The translations under genes were made by a program, and so were the position numbers. DNA of 64,000 nucleotides from Rarobacter incanus (GTDB lineage Bacteria; Actinomycetota; Actinomycetes; Actinomycetales; Cellulomonadaceae), in assembly GCF_006715765.1 (NCBI RefSeq), contig NZ_VFNV01000001.1:1488001-1552000 (forward strand), written 5' to 3'. Below are positions 18,169 to 28,482 of this stretch, in pieces. Under the pieces are notes generated by a model. That model was not told the origin of the DNA and did no database searches. It saw only the letters and a list, made by a program, of their open reading frames with translations. The first letter of the stretch is position 1; the number at the start of each line of letters is the position of its first letter.

Positions 18169-19116
18169 ATGACCTCCACCGGCGCTGCTATCGCAGCCGA
18201 TCTCAACACGGAGCACCTAGACGCTGACGCACCAGGCGCCTTACCCCGCGAGCAGTCGCCGGTGGAGCGGTCCTCCGCCCCCACAAGCACCGGGCGCCGC
18301 CCGCCAAGGCGGCGCCCGGGCGGGGCGCGTCACAATCTGACGCGCCCCGCGGGGGTCGGACTCGGCGTGAGCATCCTCTGGTTCTCGCTCCTGGTTCTCA
18401 TTCCGCTGGCGCTCATCATCATTCAGGCGGTCGACGGGGGGTGGACCAATTTCGCCGAGACGATGCGCAACCCGCAGACCGCCGCCGCGATCTGGCTCAC
18501 GGTCAAGCAGGCCCTCCTGGTGACTGTCGTGAACACGGTCGCCGGGACCCTGATCGCCTGGGTCTTGGTGCGCGATTCGTTCCCCGGCAAACGTGCGCTG
18601 GAAGTGATAATCGACATTCCGTTCGCGCTACCAACAATCGTTGCCGGCCTGGTACTGCTCGCAACATACGGCCCGCAAAGCCCCATCGGGATCGACGTGG
18701 CCAACACCGAAAAGTCGGTTTTCCTGGCACTCCTGTTCGTCACGTTGCCATTTGTCGTGCGAACCGTGCAGCCCGTCTTGCTAGAACTCGAGCCCGAAGT
18801 CGAAGAGGCTGCGCAATCATTGGGCGCGAATCGCTTCCAGACGTGGACCAAGGTGGTGCTGCCCGCCCTAGTGCCGGCAATAAGCGCCGGCGCCACGCTC
18901 TCCTTCGCCCGCGGGATTAGCGAGTACGGATCCTTGGTGCTGCTCTCCGGCAACCTGCCGTTCAAGTCCGAGGTCGCCGCGGTTCGCATCTTCAGCTACA
19001 TCGAAAACGACAACGTCGCAGCGGCCGCCTCAATCGCGCTCGTTCTGCTCCTAGTGGCAGTCGCGGCGATCGTGACCCTCGACATCATTTCCCGGAAGGT
19101 GGCCCGCCGTGGCTGA
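18169..19116 (+). CDS. cysT: sulfate ABC transporter permease CysT
   Basis: A 315-aa permease with six apparent membrane segments and the EAA loop (EEAAQSLGANRFQTWTKVVLP) that docks on the ATPase. The first 65 residues are a hydrophilic, Arg/Pro-rich extension. The DNA for this extension contains two strong hairpins (18290-18350), so a GTG at 18367, just before the first membrane segment, is a possible alternative start. It overlaps cysW by 8 nt. Confidence 0.93.
   Translation: MTSTGAAIAADLNTEHLDADAPGALPREQSPVERSSAPTSTGRRPPRRRPGGARHNLTRPAGVGLGVSILWFSLLVLIPLALIIIQAVDGGWTNFAETMRNPQTAAAIWLTVKQALLVTVVNTVAGTLIAWVLVRDSFPGKRALEVIIDIPFALPTIVAGLVLLATYGPQSPIGIDVANTEKSVFLALLFVTLPFVVRTVQPVLLELEPEVEEAAQSLGANRFQTWTKVVLPALVPAISAGATLSFARGISEYGSLVLLSGNLPFKSEVAAVRIFSYIENDNVAAAASIALVLLLVAVAAIVTLDIISRKVARRG
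18290..18350 (+). promoter_or_regulatory. two adjacent perfect stem-loops at the start of cysT
   Basis: Stem 1: CCGGGCGCCGCC (18290-18301) pairs with GGCGGCGCCCGG (18308-18319) around a 6-nt loop. Stem 2: GCGGGGCGCGTCA (18320-18332) pairs with TGACGCGCCCCGC (18338-18350) around a 5-nt loop. Both are perfect and back to back, and lie 120-180 nt after the sbp stop. They may partly terminate transcription or protect sbp mRNA, giving more binding protein than permease. Confidence 0.65.
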
Positions 19117-19972
19117 GACACTCGCAGCGGGGGCGGCGGCCTCGTCCTCGCGTAATAAATCTCGGTGGCAAGCAAAGTCCGCGGGCACCTACGTGCGCCG
19201 CACCATCGTCATCGCCTATCTGGGCGCGCTGGTCATCTGGCCCGTTTCGCTTGTGGCGGTGCGCACGTTCTCGGACGGCAATTCGCTGACCGATGCGCTC
19301 CATGACCCCGCCGTGACCGCGGCGCTATGGCTAACCGTGGTGGTCGCCGCCTGGGCCGTCGCCATCAACACGATATTTGGCGTTGTGGTTTCGATCCTGA
19401 TCGTGCGCTACCGGTTCCCCGGGCGGCGCCTGTATTCAACACTGCTCGATCTGCCGCTTTCGGTGTCGCCCGTCGTTGTCGGACTTGCCCTCTTGCTCGC
19501 CTACGGCCCCACCACCGGCCTGTTCGGCCCCTGGCTGGAGAAGGTCGGCTTCAGCGTCATCTTTTCGACGCCAGGCATGGTGCTGGCCACCGCGTTCGTG
19601 TCGCTGCCACTCGTGATCCGCGAAATCGTCCCCGTCCTCCAGGAAATTGGGATGGATCAGGAACTCGCTGCCCGGTCGCTCGGCGCGGGACCGTGGGCAA
19701 CATTTCGGCGCATCACCCTGCCATCGATCAAATGGGCACTGCTTTACGGAGTTGTGCTGTCGCTTGCCCGCTCCCTCGGGGAGTTCGGCGCCGTCAAGAT
19801 CGTGTCGGGGAATATCTCGCTGCGCACCCAAACAGCCACCCTCGTGGTGGAGGACAAGTACCTGGAATTTCAACAAGGGACGGCCTATGCGACCGCGTTC
19901 CTTCTCACCCTGATCGCCGTCGCGGCCCTGGTGGTCGTCACCTTCCTGCGCCCCAAAGAGGAGCAAAAATGA
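19109..19972 (+). CDS. cysW: sulfate ABC transporter permease CysW
   Basis: A 287-aa permease paired with CysT in the membrane. Six hydrophobic segments are visible, with the EAA-type loop [22 protein letters not shown]. It overlaps cysT upstream and the cysA start downstream (ATGA), so the subunits are translationally coupled. Confidence 0.95.
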   Translation: MAETLAAGAAASSSRNKSRWQAKSAGTYVRRTIVIAYLGALVIWPVSLVAVRTFSDGNSLTDALHDPAVTAALWLTVVVAAWAVAINTIFGVVVSILIVRYRFPGRRLYSTLLDLPLSVSPVVVGLALLLAYGPTTGLFGPWLEKVGFSVIFSTPGMVLATAFVSLPLVIREIVPVLQEIGMDQELAARSLGAGPWATFRRITLPSIKWALLYGVVLSLARSLGEFGAVKIVSGNISLRTQTATLVVEDKYLEFQQGTAYATAFLLTLIAVAALVVVTFLRPKEEQK

Positions 19973-20952
19973 GCATCGTCGTGCGCAACGTCAACAAGAA
20001 TTTCGGGGACTTCGCCGCCCTCACGGACGTGTCCGTCGCGATCCCGACCGGCGGGCTGACCGCGCTGTTGGGTCCGTCCGGCGGCGGCAAATCAACGCTG
20101 CTGCGCATTATCGCCGGGCTTGAACATCCCGACTCCGGGAGCATCGAGATCGGCGGGACGGATGCAACCAACGTGCCCGCGCAACGGCGTGGCGTCGGCT
20201 TCGTGTTTCAGCATTACGCGGCGTTCAAACACATGAGCGTGGCAAAGAACGTGGCCTTTGGGCTCGAGATCCGCAAGAGACCCAAGGACGAGATCGCCGC
20301 GCGCGTGCGCGACATGCTCGATCTGGTGCACCTGAGCCAATTCGCGGACCGACTGCCGTCGCAGTTGTCCGGCGGGCAGCGCCAACGCATGGCCTTAGCT
20401 CGCGCGCTGGCAATCGAACCCAAGGTGCTACTGCTGGATGAGCCCTTCGGGGCACTGGACGCGAAGGTGCGCAAGGAACTGCGCGACTGGCTGCGCCGGC
20501 TCCACGACGAGGTGCACGTGACCACCGTCTTCGTGACGCACGACCAGGAGGAGGCCCTGGAGGTCGCCGACACCATCGTGGTGATCAACAACGGCCGCGT
20601 GGAGCAGATCGGCAGCCCCGACGACCTATACGATCGCCCGGCGAACGCCTTCGTGCTCGAATTCTTGGGCCCCATCACGCACCTGAACGGTGTCGCCGTC
20701 AGGCCACACGACATCGACGTGGTCTCGGCGCAAAGCGCCGCCGACTTCCCGGCCGAGGTAGTAGCGGGCCGGATAACGCGCCTGCTGCGCATCGGCTTCG
20801 AGGTCCGCATCACGGTCGCGCCAGACGCCCCGGCCGGCGCCGAGGTCGACCCGGTGAGCGTGACTCTCACCCGCTCCGAAGCCCGCGAGTTGGCGCTGGA
20901 GGTCGGGCAGGTGGTTGGGTTGCGAGCCCGCACAGGAGCGCTGGTCCGCTAG
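19969..20952 (+). CDS. cysA: sulfate ABC transporter ATPase CysA
   Basis: A 327-aa ATPase. The ATG at 19969 follows AGAGGAG and overlaps the cysW stop. Walker [10 protein letters not shown] (about residue 36), Q-loop region [12 protein letters not shown], signature LSGGQRQR, Walker [12 protein letters not shown] and the H-loop VTHDQEEA are all intact. A C-terminal TOBE-like regulatory segment (about 240-327) follows. It powers sulfate/thiosulfate uptake with Sbp, CysT and CysW. Confidence 0.96.
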   Translation: MSIVVRNVNKNFGDFAALTDVSVAIPTGGLTALLGPSGGGKSTLLRIIAGLEHPDSGSIEIGGTDATNVPAQRRGVGFVFQHYAAFKHMSVAKNVAFGLEIRKRPKDEIAARVRDMLDLVHLSQFADRLPSQLSGGQRQRMALARALAIEPKVLLLDEPFGALDAKVRKELRDWLRRLHDEVHVTTVFVTHDQEEALEVADTIVVINNGRVEQIGSPDDLYDRPANAFVLEFLGPITHLNGVAVRPHDIDVVSAQSAADFPAEVVAGRITRLLRIGFEVRITVAPDAPAGAEVDPVSVTLTRSEARELALEVGQVVGLRARTGALVR

Positions 20953-20983
20953 GCGGGCACACCAGTGCTGGTAGGTTCATCGC

Positions 20984-21757
20984 ATGACGAAAAACGCCGT
21001 GGCGATCCGCGCGGAAAGACTCACGGTCACCCGCGGATCCCACCGCGTGCTGCACGACATCGACCTGACGGTCACCCGCGGCGCGATCACCGGGCTGCTC
21101 GGCCCCTCGGGATCGGGCAAGACGACGCTGATGCGCTCGCTCCTCGGCGTGCAGATCATCGAGTCCGGCACGGTCACCGTGCTCGGCAAGCCGGCGGGCG
21201 ATCCCGCGTTGCGCCGCCGCGTCGGATACGTCACGCAGGCCCCCTCCATTTACCCCGACCTGACCGTGCGCGAAAACATCGCCTACTTCGCGCGAATCCT
21301 GCTCGGGCGCGGCGCCCGGGGTGCCATCGACGAGGCCATCGCCACGGTCGGGCTTGAGGCGCAGGCCGGTCAGCTGGCCGCGACGCTGTCGGGCGGGCAA
21401 GCGTCGCGCGTGTCGCTGGCAACCGCGCTGCTCGGAGCGCCCGATGTGCTGGTCCTCGATGAACCGACCGTCGGGCTCGACCCGGTGCTGCGCGCCAGCC
21501 TCTGGGACCTCTTCACCCAGATCGCCGCCCGCGGCTGCACCCTCATCGTCTCCAGCCACGTCATGGACGAGGCCGCCCACTGCGACGACCTGGTGCTGTT
21601 GCGGCAGGGCAAGATCGTCTTCCGCGACAATCCATCCGCGCTGCTCGCCGCGACCGGGCTCACCAGTTACGACGACGCCTTCTTGGCGCTGGTGACGCGC
21701 GAGCCGGGGAGCGGGACTCGTCCCACAAGCTCGCACGACAAGGACACGGACCGATGA
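20984..21757 (+). CDS. ABC transporter ATP-binding protein (ABC-2 system)
   Basis: A 257-aa ATPase with Walker A GPSGSGKTT, signature LSGGQASR (one residue off the usual LSGGQ-R/QR form), Walker B VLVLDEPTVGLDP and the SSHVMDEA switch histidine. The DEPTVGLDP form is typical of exporters of the DrrA/NodI class. It starts 31 bp after cysA, so it may be read through from the sulfate operon, but the function differs. It overlaps the next gene by 4 nt. Confidence 0.9.
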   Translation: MTKNAVAIRAERLTVTRGSHRVLHDIDLTVTRGAITGLLGPSGSGKTTLMRSLLGVQIIESGTVTVLGKPAGDPALRRRVGYVTQAPSIYPDLTVRENIAYFARILLGRGARGAIDEAIATVGLEAQAGQLAATLSGGQASRVSLATALLGAPDVLVLDEPTVGLDPVLRASLWDLFTQIAARGCTLIVSSHVMDEAAHCDDLVLLRQGKIVFRDNPSALLAATGLTSYDDAFLALVTREPGSGTRPTSSHDKDTDR

Positions 21758-22467
21758 TCGCCACGGCAGCGCGCGTGCTGCGCCAGCTCCGCCACGACCC
21801 GCGCACCATCGCGATGATCTTCGCGCTGCCGTGCCTGCTGCTCGCCCTGCTGTGGTGGGTGTACGACGGCGGGGCGATCTTCGACCGCATCGGCCCCGCG
21901 CTACTGGCCCTGTTTCCGCTGGTCGTGATGTTCCTGGTGACATCCATTACCGTGCTGCGCGAACGCCGCGGGGGCACGCTCGAACGCCTGCTCACCCTTC
22001 CCCTGTCCAAGGGGGCGTTCATCGGGGGATACGCGCTCGCATTCGGCGCGCTGGCCGTGGTGCAGGCGCTGGCGGCGTCGGCACTGCTGCTCGGGCCGCT
22101 CGGCGTCAGCCCCGCCGGGCCCGCGTGGATGCTCGTGCTCATCGCCGTCGCCGACGCGCTGCTGGGAACCGCGCTGGGCCTGTTCGTCAGCGCGTTCGCG
22201 CGCACCGAGTTCCAGGCCATCCAGTTCTTCCCGGCGATCGTGCTGCCGCAGTTCCTGCTGTGCGGCCTGCTCGTTGCGCGCGACGACCTGCCCGGGGTGC
22301 TCCATGCGCTGTCGAGCCTGCTGCCGCTCAGCTACGCGGTCGACGCGATGAACGAGGTCTCCGCCGCCAGCGACCCGGCCATCTGGGCGCCGCTGGGGGT
22401 CGTGGCGGGGTTCACCGTCGGGATGCTGGCGCTGGGGGCGGCAACCCTGCGGCGGCGCACGCCGTAG
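21754..22467 (+). CDS. ABC-2 type transporter permease
   Basis: A 237-aa protein with six hydrophobic segments and the ABC-2 family stretch FLVTSITVLRERRGGTLERL after the second segment, then PLSYAVDAMNEV near the C terminus. It forms an exporter with the preceding ATPase (ATGA overlap). The substrate is unknown; family members export drugs, polysaccharides or peptides. Confidence 0.9.
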   Translation: MIATAARVLRQLRHDPRTIAMIFALPCLLLALLWWVYDGGAIFDRIGPALLALFPLVVMFLVTSITVLRERRGGTLERLLTLPLSKGAFIGGYALAFGALAVVQALAASALLLGPLGVSPAGPAWMLVLIAVADALLGTALGLFVSAFARTEFQAIQFFPAIVLPQFLLCGLLVARDDLPGVLHALSSLLPLSYAVDAMNEVSAASDPAIWAPLGVVAGFTVGMLALGAATLRRRTP

Positions 22468-22655
22468 GGCGACCCAAGTGCGCGGTGGCGGGCCTCGTCC
22501 CCCGCATTCCTTTCACCCCGGCGAAATGTGACCTTCGAGGCATTTGTCACGCGACTCCCAGACTTTAGTCCTACGCTGAAAGGCGAGCGGAAGTTATGAA
22601 ACGGCCGCCGCCTAAGTGACGACGGTGCGCTTCCGCAGGAATCGGAGGGCTCGTC

Positions 22656-24047
22656 ATGACCTACCAGACCATCAATCCATACACGGCCGAAACTGTCGCC
22701 ACTTTCCCCTTCGCCACGGACGCGGAGGTTGATGCTGCCGTAGACAAGGCGCACACCGCCTTCCTCTCCTGGCGGGCGGTACCCGTCGCCGAGCGCGCGA
22801 CACTACTGGGCACGGCCGCCGCGCTGCTGCGCGAGCAGAAGGAACAATACGCTCGGCTCCTCACTTTGGAGATGGGCAAAACCATCAACGAGGCCCGCGC
22901 CGAAGTGGACCTGTCCGCCGATATTTTGCAGTGGTACGCCGATCGCGGCCCTGAACTCCTACAACCACGCACCCTCGACCACACCAATGAATCCGGCAAG
23001 GAAGCGTACCTGGTGCGTGAGCCGCTCGGCGTCCTGTACACGGTGGAGCCCTGGAACTTCCCGTTCTATCAGGTCGTGCGGGTGGGCGCACCGCAGATCG
23101 TGGCCGGAAACACGATCATCCTGAAGCACGCCTCGAACGTCCCGCAGTCGGCCGCGGCGATGCAGAAGCTGTTCCTGGACGCCGGAGCCCCCCAGGGCAT
23201 CCTCACGAACCTCTATGTGAACCGCGACCAATCGGCGCGCATCATCGCTGATGAGCGCGTGCGCGGGGTCGCGCTGACCGGCTCCGAAGACGCCGGCCGC
23301 ATCGTGTCGACCCAGGCTTCGCAGGCCCTGAAGAAGTCGACCCTGGAGCTTGGCGGGGCGGACGCATACATCGTGTTGCCGGACGCGGACATCGACAAGG
23401 CCGCCCGCTGGGGCGCGTTCGGGCGGCACTGGAATGCGGGGCAGGTGTGCTGCTCATCAAAGCGCATGATCGTTGTCGATGACGTATACGACAAGTACAT
23501 GAGCGCGTACACCGAAGAGATCGGCAACCTGGTCCCCGGCGATCCATTCGACGAGACCACCACGCTCGCGCCGCTGTCGTCCCAAAAGGCCGCCGACGAC
23601 GTGAAGGCCCTCATCAAGGAGGCCGTTGAACACGGCGCCACCGCAACCGAATACGGTTCGCCCGTTCCCTCGCAGGGCGCCTTTGTGCAACCAACCGTGC
23701 TGACGGACGTTGCCGCAGACAACCCGGTGTTCCACAAGGAGATTTTTGGTCCGGTGTCGATGGTGTTCCGCGCCAAGGACGAGGACGACGCCATCCGCAT
23801 CGCTAACGACTCGCCGTTCGGGCTGGGTGGTTCCGTGTTCACCGAGAACGAGGCGCACGGGAAGGCGGTCGCCGCGCAGATGGAGACCGGCATGGTCTAC
23901 ATCAACCACCCGACGGGCGTGAAGGCGGACCTACCATTCGGTGGCGTCAAGCACTCGGGCTACGGGCGCGAGCTGCTGGATCTGGGCCTGTTCGAGTTCG
24001 TCAACGACAAGCTCGTCGTCGTCTCCGACATCGACGGGGTCTTCTAA
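22656..24047 (+). CDS. NAD(P)-dependent succinate-semialdehyde-type aldehyde dehydrogenase
   Basis: A 463-aa aldehyde dehydrogenase. The catalytic Cys is C265 in NAGQVCCSSKR and the general base is E231 in LELGGADAY. EPWNFPFYQ corresponds to the cofactor-site PWNFP motif. Length and sequence resemble the short Sad/YneI-type succinate-semialdehyde dehydrogenases, so 4-aminobutyrate or related carbon breakdown is likely, but the exact aldehyde is unproven. GGAGGG is 9 nt before the ATG. The 188-bp upstream gap has no other gene and should hold its promoter. Confidence 0.88.
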   Translation: MTYQTINPYTAETVATFPFATDAEVDAAVDKAHTAFLSWRAVPVAERATLLGTAAALLREQKEQYARLLTLEMGKTINEARAEVDLSADILQWYADRGPELLQPRTLDHTNESGKEAYLVREPLGVLYTVEPWNFPFYQVVRVGAPQIVAGNTIILKHASNVPQSAAAMQKLFLDAGAPQGILTNLYVNRDQSARIIADERVRGVALTGSEDAGRIVSTQASQALKKSTLELGGADAYIVLPDADIDKAARWGAFGRHWNAGQVCCSSKRMIVVDDVYDKYMSAYTEEIGNLVPGDPFDETTTLAPLSSQKAADDVKALIKEAVEHGATATEYGSPVPSQGAFVQPTVLTDVAADNPVFHKEIFGPVSMVFRAKDEDDAIRIANDSPFGLGGSVFTENEAHGKAVAAQMETGMVYINHPTGVKADLPFGGVKHSGYGRELLDLGLFEFVNDKLVVVSDIDGVF

Positions 24048-24079
24048 GGGCTAACCCGCAGCAACCGAACAGTTCGCGA

Positions 24080-24110
24080 GTGGGGGTCCGGCATCGCGCC
24101 GGGCCCCCAC
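24080..24110. terminator. hairpin between convergent aldehyde dehydrogenase and hrpA
   Basis: GTGGGGGTCCGGC and GCCGGGCCCCCAC form a 13-bp stem with one G-T pair around a 5-nt loop, 32 bp after one gene and 18 bp before the end of the other. Confidence 0.75.
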
Positions 24111-24128
24111 TGCCATGCCCGGGATCCC

Positions 24129-27100
24129 TCACCAGCCCTTCGTGCCCAAGAACTTGTGGATTCGTTTCTCGCTGATCGGTCCGTCCGTGCCGAGCTGCTG
24201 CGCGAAGAGCGATACCCGCAGCTCCTCTAGCATCCAGCGCACCTGCGCCAGGTCGTCGGACAGGGGAACGGAGTCGGCCAGCTCATTTTCCGTCCGCCAC
24301 TGCACGATCCGGTGCTTCCAAGCCGACTCGACGTCGCGCACGCGCGCGGCAAGGTGCTGGTCGCGGATGGGATCGGATTCTGCCTTTTCCAGGCGGTGCA
24401 GGTCAGCCCGCAGGTAGCGCGCCAGGTGGCGTAGCTTTGCGGGCGGGGTCGACGCGATGAATCCGGGCCCCAGCAGTTCGCCGTAGTGCGCCCGAATATC
24501 GGTGACGGTGCCGAGTTGCGCCAGCCCCGTGGCGCGCCGCAAAGCAACGTCCAGTTCCCGACCCGCAGCCAGTATCGCCACCACGTCCCCAACCGTGCGG
24601 TAGACCTCGTCTTCGAACGCGGGCCGGACCCGGGAAATTGCCTGCGCATACGAGCTTTGGTCCGTTAGGTCGGCGTCCTCTCCGATCAACCGCATCGCCG
24701 TCGCCCGCTGCAGATCGCGGACCAAAGCGTCCTTTCCGTCGTAGGGTGCAGCACCAAGCGCTAACGCCTGCTTGCTTGACCAACGACTCGTGATTCTGCC
24801 GGTTGAAAGACCAATGTCGGCGATAAGTCGATCCACATCGGCCCAAGGATCGACCTGCGCGGGGCGAATCGGCGCCGCTTGCTCCCGCGCGGCGCCGGGT
24901 GCGCCCGGGCCCGTTCCCGATTTGCTGGCTGGGTGCGCTGGCGCGCCCGGTTTAAGAAAAGGTTTTCCCGATCTAGCGGCCGGCGCGGGTCGGCCCGCTT
25001 CGCGCATGGCCGCGGCCAGTGCTCCCCGCACGGTTCCACGCAAAGCGTGTTCGGCCTGCGCGGCGAACTTGCGCTGCAAAGCGACCAGATCCTTCGATTC
25101 GTCGACGACCACGCGGGAGGCGGAGCGCTCGTCGGTAATTCTGAATGTCATTCGCAGGTGGGCCGGCAGTCGGTCGCGATCGATGCTGCCAGCCGGGATG
25201 CGCACGTCCTTTACGGCGCGCACCGCCTCCGTGAATGAGTGTTCGAAGGAATCCGCCATGTCGCCCGCGCGCGCCATATCCGCCCACGCGGGGGTGTTTG
25301 CTCGCAGCCAGGCGGCAACGCTGGCGCCGACGTCGGGCGCCGGCACCAACTGCACGCGGAGCGCCTTGGGTAGCGCCTTGATCGAAGCCACAACCAGTTC
25401 GTCGAGCATCCCCGGGACCATCCAGTCGAATCCGTTCGGAACTACCGCCTCCAAAGCCGCCAACGGAATATGTACAGTAACACCATCCGCATCTGTACCA
25501 GGCTGGAACTGGTAGGTCAGCGGGTACGCGCTTTCGCCCTGCGGCCACGCGTCCGGGTAGCGGTTCGGGTCCAGTGCTTCCAGTTCCGGGACCAGGTCAC
25601 GCACCGAAAGATTCAGCAGCTCCGGGCGGTCACGGCGCGCGCCGCGCCACCACTTGTCGAAGTCCGCGGCCGACACGATGTGGGCCGGGATCCGCGCGTC
25701 GTAGAACTTGTACAACTCTTCGTCGTCGAACCACGTCGCCCGCTGCCGCGACCGGGCCTCAACCTCCTCGATCTCGGCGCGCACCTGCTCGTTATGCGCG
25801 ATGAACTTGTGATGCGCGACCCAATCACCATCGATCAGGGCATGCCGAATGAACATCTCGCGGGCGGCGGCCCCGTCGACCCGCGAATACAGGACACGCC
25901 GGTCTACGACGATGGGGACTCCGTACAGCGTCACCTTTTCGCGCACCACCGCCGCGCCGCGCTTGCGCGACCACGCGGGGTCCGAATAGCTCGACTTGGC
26001 GAGCGGTCCCGCCAGGTGTTCGGCCCACTCCGGTTCAATGCGCGCGACATCACGGGCCCACAGCCGTGAGGTTTCCACCAATTCGCCAGCCATGATGAAC
26101 TCGGGCGGCTTCTTTGACAGTGGCGATCCGGGGAAGATCGCGAACCGGGCGCCGCGAGCGCCCATGTATTCGTTCCGAGCCTGGCGCTTGGCGCGCTTGA
26201 GGGCCCGCTCCCGGGCGGCTCCGCGCAGGTGGGCGACCGCGGACGCCTTGATCTCGCCCGATTCCTGCATTCCGATCTGCGAAAGCAGCCCCGCCAGCAA
26301 GGACCGGTGGATGGCGTCTGCGTTGCCGCCCGTGGGGTATCGCGGAACTTCCGGAACCGGGTCATGGTTCGATTGCGCGGTGTGCGCAGTACCGCGTCCA
26401 GCCGTCGCGCGATTCGCCGCTAGGGGCGATTCGCCAGCGGATTGGTGCCCGGCGGTCGGGCCGGCCGTTTGACCGGCGGCCTTCAGAGCTCGCTGCGGCG
26501 AGGTCGGCAAGACCCTGCGGGGGTTCACGCGCAGCCCCAGGCCGCGGGCCAACTCGCGCAGCTGCGCCACAACGTCCTGCCACTCGCGCACGCGCAGGTA
26601 GTTGATGTATTCGCGCCTGCACATGCGCCGAAACGCGCTACCCGATAACTCGCGCTGCATCGAACGCAGGTATTCCCACAAATTGAGGTACGACAGGAAG
26701 TCGGAGGTCGGATCCGCGAAGCGCGCGTGCATCTGATCGGCCTGCGCGCGTTCCTCATTCGGCCGCTCCCGGGGATCCTGCACCGACATCGCCGCGGTGA
26801 TGATCATCACTTCGTAGACGACCCCGTGACTGGCGGATTCCAGAATCATCCGGCCCAGGCGCGGATCCATGGGCAGGGCCGCCAGGCGACGCCCGGTATC
26901 GGTCAGCCCCCTGCCGCCGACCGTCAAGGCGCCCAATTCCGTCAACAGCACGACGCCGTCGCGCACCGCCCGCGTGTCCGGTGGCTGCACAAACGGGAAG
27001 TGCACCATGTCGTCGGCGGATCCCACGACGCCGACCGCCATCATCTGCAGCAGGACCGACGCTAACGAGGTACGCAGGATCTCGGGTTCGGTGAACTCGT

Positions 27101-28400
27101 CCCTGGCATTGAAATCGTCCTCGGAATACAGCCGGATCGCGATGCCGTTGGCAACGCGCCCGCACCGGCCCGCGCGCTGGTTCGCGCTAGCCTGCGAAAT
27201 GGGCTCGATCGGCAATCGCTGCACCTTAGTAGCCCGCGAATACCTGGAGATTCGCGCGGTGCCCGGATCGACCACATACCTGATACCGGGGACGGTCAGG
27301 GACGTTTCGGCGACGTTGGTCGCTAGCACGATGCGCCGGCCAGCATGCGGCTGGAAGACGCGGTGCTGTTCGGCGGCCGACAGGCGCGCGTACAGCGGCA
27401 CGATTTCAATGTAGTCGGGTCGCTTGTCGTCGTTAGTCCGCGCCCCGAAATGACCGGCGAGGGCGTCCGCGGCGTCGAGGATTTCCCGCTCGCCGGAAAA
27501 GAACACCAGTATGTCGCCGGGTCCCGCCTTGCACAGTTCATCCACCGCGTCGAGCACACCCGTGATCGGGTCGCGATCGCCCTTCCCGGACTTGCCCGGG
27601 CCTGCTTCCAAGTCCGTCAGCGGCCGGTAGCGGATTTCGACCGGGTACGTGCGCCCGGACACTTCCACGACGGGTGCGGGCGTGTCGCCCGTGCCGAAGT
27701 GCTCCGCGAACCGCCCAGAATCAATGGTCGCGGACGTGATTATCAGCTTCAGATCGGGACGGCGCGGCAGCAGTCTCGCCAAATACCCAAGCAAGAAGTC
27801 GATGTTGAGACTGCGTTCGTGGGCCTCGTCGATAATGATCGTGTCGTAGGCGAGCAGTTCGGGATCACGCTGGATCTGCGCCAGCAAAATGCCATCCGTC
27901 ATGACCTTGACTAGCGTGTCGTCGCTGGCCTGATCCGTGAAGCGCACCTGGTATCCCACCGCCGCCCCGAGCGGGACCCCTAATTCCTGCGCGATCCGCT
28001 CGGCGACGGTCCGGGCCGCGATTCGGCGCGGCTGCGTATGCCCGATCTGTCCGGCGCGCCCGCGCCCCATCTCCAGGAGCATTTTGGGCAGCTGCGTGGT
28101 TTTCCCGGAGCCCGTTTCGCCCGCGACGACCACTACCTGATGTTCGGCGATGGCCTCCATGATGGCGGCCCGGTTGGCGCTGACCGGAAGCTGCTCGGGG
28201 TAAGTGATGGGCGGCAGCGAAACCGCGGCTCGCTTGCCAGCAGCGCGCGCAAGTTCCTGTTTGAACTGCGGATTTGGGGGGACGAGGGCTCCGCTGCGAC
28301 CCTTCTTCGCGCGCGGGCTCCTGGCAGCCCGCGCCGCGCCGCCGCCCCGATGGCCGCTACTGCCCACCTGGCCGCGGGGCGATCGGTCGTTACTGCTCAC
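24129..28400 (-). CDS. hrpA: ATP-dependent RNA helicase HrpA (DEAH box)
   Basis: A 1423-aa DEAH-box helicase. Residues 1-60 are a basic Gly/Arg-rich tail. Motif I GETGSGKTT is at 94-102, motif Ia TQPRRIAART, motif II IIDEAHERS, motif III TSATID, and motif VI QRAGRCGR. The helicase core is followed by winged-helix/ratchet regions and a long HrpA-type C-terminal domain (DUF3418-like, about residues 830-1420). A low-complexity insert lies near residues 640-680. HrpA acts on structured mRNA and stalled ribosomes in other bacteria. It is apparently monocistronic. Confidence 0.95.
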   Translation of the reverse strand: MSSNDRSPRGQVGSSGHRGGGAARAARSPRAKKGRSGALVPPNPQFKQELARAAGKRAAVSLPPITYPEQLPVSANRAAIMEAIAEHQVVVVAGETGSGKTTQLPKMLLEMGRGRAGQIGHTQPRRIAARTVAERIAQELGVPLGAAVGYQVRFTDQASDDTLVKVMTDGILLAQIQRDPELLAYDTIIIDEAHERSLNIDFLLGYLARLLPRRPDLKLIITSATIDSGRFAEHFGTGDTPAPVVEVSGRTYPVEIRYRPLTDLEAGPGKSGKGDRDPITGVLDAVDELCKAGPGDILVFFSGEREILDAADALAGHFGARTNDDKRPDYIEIVPLYARLSAAEQHRVFQPHAGRRIVLATNVAETSLTVPGIRYVVDPGTARISRYSRATKVQRLPIEPISQASANQRAGRCGRVANGIAIRLYSEDDFNARDEFTEPEILRTSLASVLLQMMAVGVVGSADDMVHFPFVQPPDTRAVRDGVVLLTELGALTVGGRGLTDTGRRLAALPMDPRLGRMILESASHGVVYEVMIITAAMSVQDPRERPNEERAQADQMHARFADPTSDFLSYLNLWEYLRSMQRELSGSAFRRMCRREYINYLRVREWQDVVAQLRELARGLGLRVNPRRVLPTSPQRALKAAGQTAGPTAGHQSAGESPLAANRATAGRGTAHTAQSNHDPVPEVPRYPTGGNADAIHRSLLAGLLSQIGMQESGEIKASAVAHLRGAARERALKRAKRQARNEYMGARGARFAIFPGSPLSKKPPEFIMAGELVETSRLWARDVARIEPEWAEHLAGPLAKSSYSDPAWSRKRGAAVVREKVTLYGVPIVVDRRVLYSRVDGAAAREMFIRHALIDGDWVAHHKFIAHNEQVRAEIEEVEARSRQRATWFDDEELYKFYDARIPAHIVSAADFDKWWRGARRDRPELLNLSVRDLVPELEALDPNRYPDAWPQGESAYPLTYQFQPGTDADGVTVHIPLAALEAVVPNGFDWMVPGMLDELVVASIKALPKALRVQLVPAPDVGASVAAWLRANTPAWADMARAGDMADSFEHSFTEAVRAVKDVRIPAGSIDRDRLPAHLRMTFRITDERSASRVVVDESKDLVALQRKFAAQAEHALRGTVRGALAAAMREAGRPAPAARSGKPFLKPGAPAHPASKSGTGPGAPGAAREQAAPIRPAQVDPWADVDRLIADIGLSTGRITSRWSSKQALALGAAPYDGKDALVRDLQRATAMRLIGEDADLTDQSSYAQAISRVRPAFEDEVYRTVGDVVAILAAGRELDVALRRATGLAQLGTVTDIRAHYGELLGPGFIASTPPAKLRHLARYLRADLHRLEKAESDPIRDQHLAARVRDVESAWKHRIVQWRTENELADSVPLSDDLAQVRWMLEELRVSLFAQQLGTDGPISEKRIHKFLGTKGW

Positions 28401-28482
28401 AACAAACCATTGTCCCAGGTGGCGCCGACCACGTCACGACAATTTGCGTTTTTGCAGGTCGCGCCCCGTCGCCGCGGCGCGA

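Noticed and set aside
20984-22467. ABC-2 genes as part of the sulfate importer
   Set aside because: The ATPase is of the DEPTVGLDP exporter class and the permease is ABC-2 type; the sulfate system is already complete with CysA.
22528-22550. GTGAC...GTCAC inverted repeat before the aldehyde dehydrogenase as a CRP-type site
   Set aside because: The spacing (13 bp between 5-bp arms) does not fit the CRP consensus and the flanks are not symmetric.
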